Position numbers and translations under genes: made by a program. From NCBI GenBank assembly GCA_964404505.1, contig CAYOKH010000048.1, positions 1-13,615 on the forward strand: a stretch of DNA of 13,615 bases, read 5' to 3'. The stretch comes from DAOMNN01 sp964404505 (GTDB lineage: Bacteria; Pseudomonadota; Gammaproteobacteria; Burkholderiales; Rhodocyclaceae). The notes below the pieces were generated by a model. That model ran no database searches. It was not told the DNA's origin and saw only the letters and a program-made list of their open reading frames with translations. Positions 12,515 to 13,615 of the stretch are shown here, piece by piece (the stretch's first letter is position 1; each line of letters begins with the position of its first letter).

Positions 12515-13615
12515 TCAGGCCACGGGAGCCGCCGCGTTCGGCTCGGCTCCGGGCGCGTCATCCTTCGGCCTTGGCGGCGGAGCCGACACCTGCTTGGGGG
12601 GACGCGGCGGACGGCCATCCATGATGTCGTCGAGCTGGTCCGAGTCAAGGGTTTCCCATTCCAGGAGGGCTTGGGCCATTGCCTCGATCTTGTCCCTGTT
12701 CTCCTCGATCAGCCTGCGTGCAAGCGCATACTGCTGATCGATTATGCGGCGAATCTCCGCATCGACCTTCTGCATCGTCGCTTCGGACACGTTGCGATGG
12801 GTCGTCACCTGGCGACCGAGGAAGATCTCGCCTTCCTCCTCGCCGTACACCATCGGACCGAGATTGTCGGACATGCCCCACTGCGTCACCATCCGGCGCG
12901 CCAGGTCGGTCGCCCGGGCAAAATCGTTCGACGCACCGGTCGTCATCTGGTGCATGAAAATCTCTTCGCAGATCCGCCCGCCGAACAGCACCGCGATCGT
13001 TTGCAGGAGGCGTTCACGATCCTGGCTGTAGCGATCGGTCTCGGGCAACTGCATGGTCACGCCGAGTGCGCGCCCGCGCGGGATGATCGTGACCTTGTGC
13101 ACCGGGTCGGTCTTGTCGAGCAGCTTGGCCACCAGCACATGCCCGGACTCGTGATACGCGGTGTTGCGGCGTTCTTCCTCCGGCATGACCATGGAACGCC
13201 GCTCCGAACCCATCATGATCTTGTCCTTGGCGCGCTCGAAGTCCTCCATGTCGACCAGGCGCTTCGCCCCGCGTGCGGCGAACAGGGCCGCCTCGTTCAC
13301 CAAATTGGCCAGGTCGGCACCCGAAAAGCCGGGCGTACCGCGCGCCAGCACTACCGGTTCGACGTCCGGCGCGATCGGCACCTTGCGCATGTGCACCTTC
13401 AGGATCTGTTCGCGGCCTCGGATATCCGGCAGCGGCACCACCACCTGACGGTCGAAACGACCGGGGCGCAGCAGCGCAGGATCGAGCACGTCGGGACGGT
13501 TGGTTGCAGCGATGACAATGACGCCCGCCGTCCCTTCGAATCCGTCCATCTCGACGAGCAGCTGGTTCAGCGTCTGCTCGCGTTCGTCATTGCCTCCGCC
13601 CATGCCGGCGCCACG
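12515..13615 (-). CDS. ftsH: ATP-dependent zinc metalloprotease FtsH, C-terminal part (5' end outside window)
   Basis: About 366 residues of a usual ~640. FtsH is the membrane-anchored AAA+ protease that degrades misfolded membrane proteins and regulators; folP-linked ftsH is typical in proteobacteria. Visible parts, counted from the Met at 13603: the second region of homology of the AAA domain, ATNRPDVLDPALLRPGRFDR (33-52, with the arginine-finger residues); the zinc protease motif HESGH (151-155); and the third zinc ligand Asp227 in GASNDFARAT. The helical C-terminal domain ends in a Pro/Ala-rich tail. The membrane segments and the Walker A and B motifs lie beyond the right edge. The stop is 15 bp from the bidirectional terminator, so transcription should not continue into folP. 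Confidence 0.98.
   Translation of the reverse strand, partial: RGAGMGGGNDEREQTLNQLLVEMDGFEGTAGVIVIAATNRPDVLDPALLRPGRFDRQVVVPLPDIRGREQILKVHMRKVPIAPDVEPVVLARGTPGFSGADLANLVNEAALFAARGAKRLVDMEDFERAKDKIMMGSERRSMVMPEEERRNTAYHESGHVLVAKLLDKTDPVHKVTIIPRGRALGVTMQLPETDRYSQDRERLLQTIAVLFGGRICEEIFMHQMTTGASNDFARATDLARRMVTQWGMSDNLGPMVYGEEEGEIFLGRQVTTHRNVSEATMQKVDAEIRRIIDQQYALARRLIEENRDKIEAMAQALLEWETLDSDQLDDIMDGRPPRPPKQVSAPPPRPKDDAPGAEPNAAAPVA

Overview
The window is GC-rich, gene-dense bacterial DNA, most likely from a beta- or gammaproteobacterium. The main clue is gene order. On the minus strand, read from right to left, it runs ftsH - folP - glmM - pstS - pstC - pstA - pstB. The ftsH-folP-glmM block is a conserved proteobacterial housekeeping cluster, and a high-affinity phosphate transport operon follows it. 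PstA and PstC are the oversized variants with large extra domains known from Pseudomonas-type bacteria. A run of 100 N at 11700-11799 shows this is a draft scaffold. No tRNA, rRNA, CRISPR array or insertion sequence was seen.

Layout. 1-684 (+): the 3' end of a probable cytochrome c-type gene, translationally coupled through an ATGA overlap to a SlyD-like FKBP prolyl isomerase. 685-921: no gene, but a weak terminator hairpin, an 11-bp inverted repeat and a 10-bp palindrome. 922-1224 (+): a small putative secreted protein of unknown function. 1357-1755 (+): a 132-residue protein made of two diverged copies of one helical module. 1809-9260 (-): the pst region, pstS-pstC-pstA-pstB, followed on the same strand by a Sel1-repeat protein and an exported FKBP isomerase. 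No phoU is present at the usual place after pstB. A good Pho box with a correctly spaced -10 element precedes pstS. 9388-11640 (-): glmM and folP. 11641-12057: no convincing gene; it holds the scaffold gap, a candidate plus-strand promoter and leader hairpins. 12058-12423 (+): an orphan Cys/His-rich protein. 12470-12500: a strong bidirectional terminator. 12515-13615 (-): the C-terminal part of FtsH, running off the window.

How the parts work together. PstS captures periplasmic phosphate, PstC and PstA form the membrane channel and PstB supplies ATP hydrolysis. The Pho box implies PhoB control under phosphate limitation. Because sel1 starts only 2 nt after the pstB stop and the FKBP gene follows 14 nt later, both exported accessory proteins probably share the phosphate-starvation transcript. 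FolP (folate synthesis), GlmM (peptidoglycan and LPS precursor synthesis) and FtsH (membrane protein quality control) are housekeeping enzymes. Most of the window is ordinary. The parts worth a second look are the accessory genes at the left end, the sel1-FKBP extension of pst, and the inserted convergent gene between ftsH and folP.
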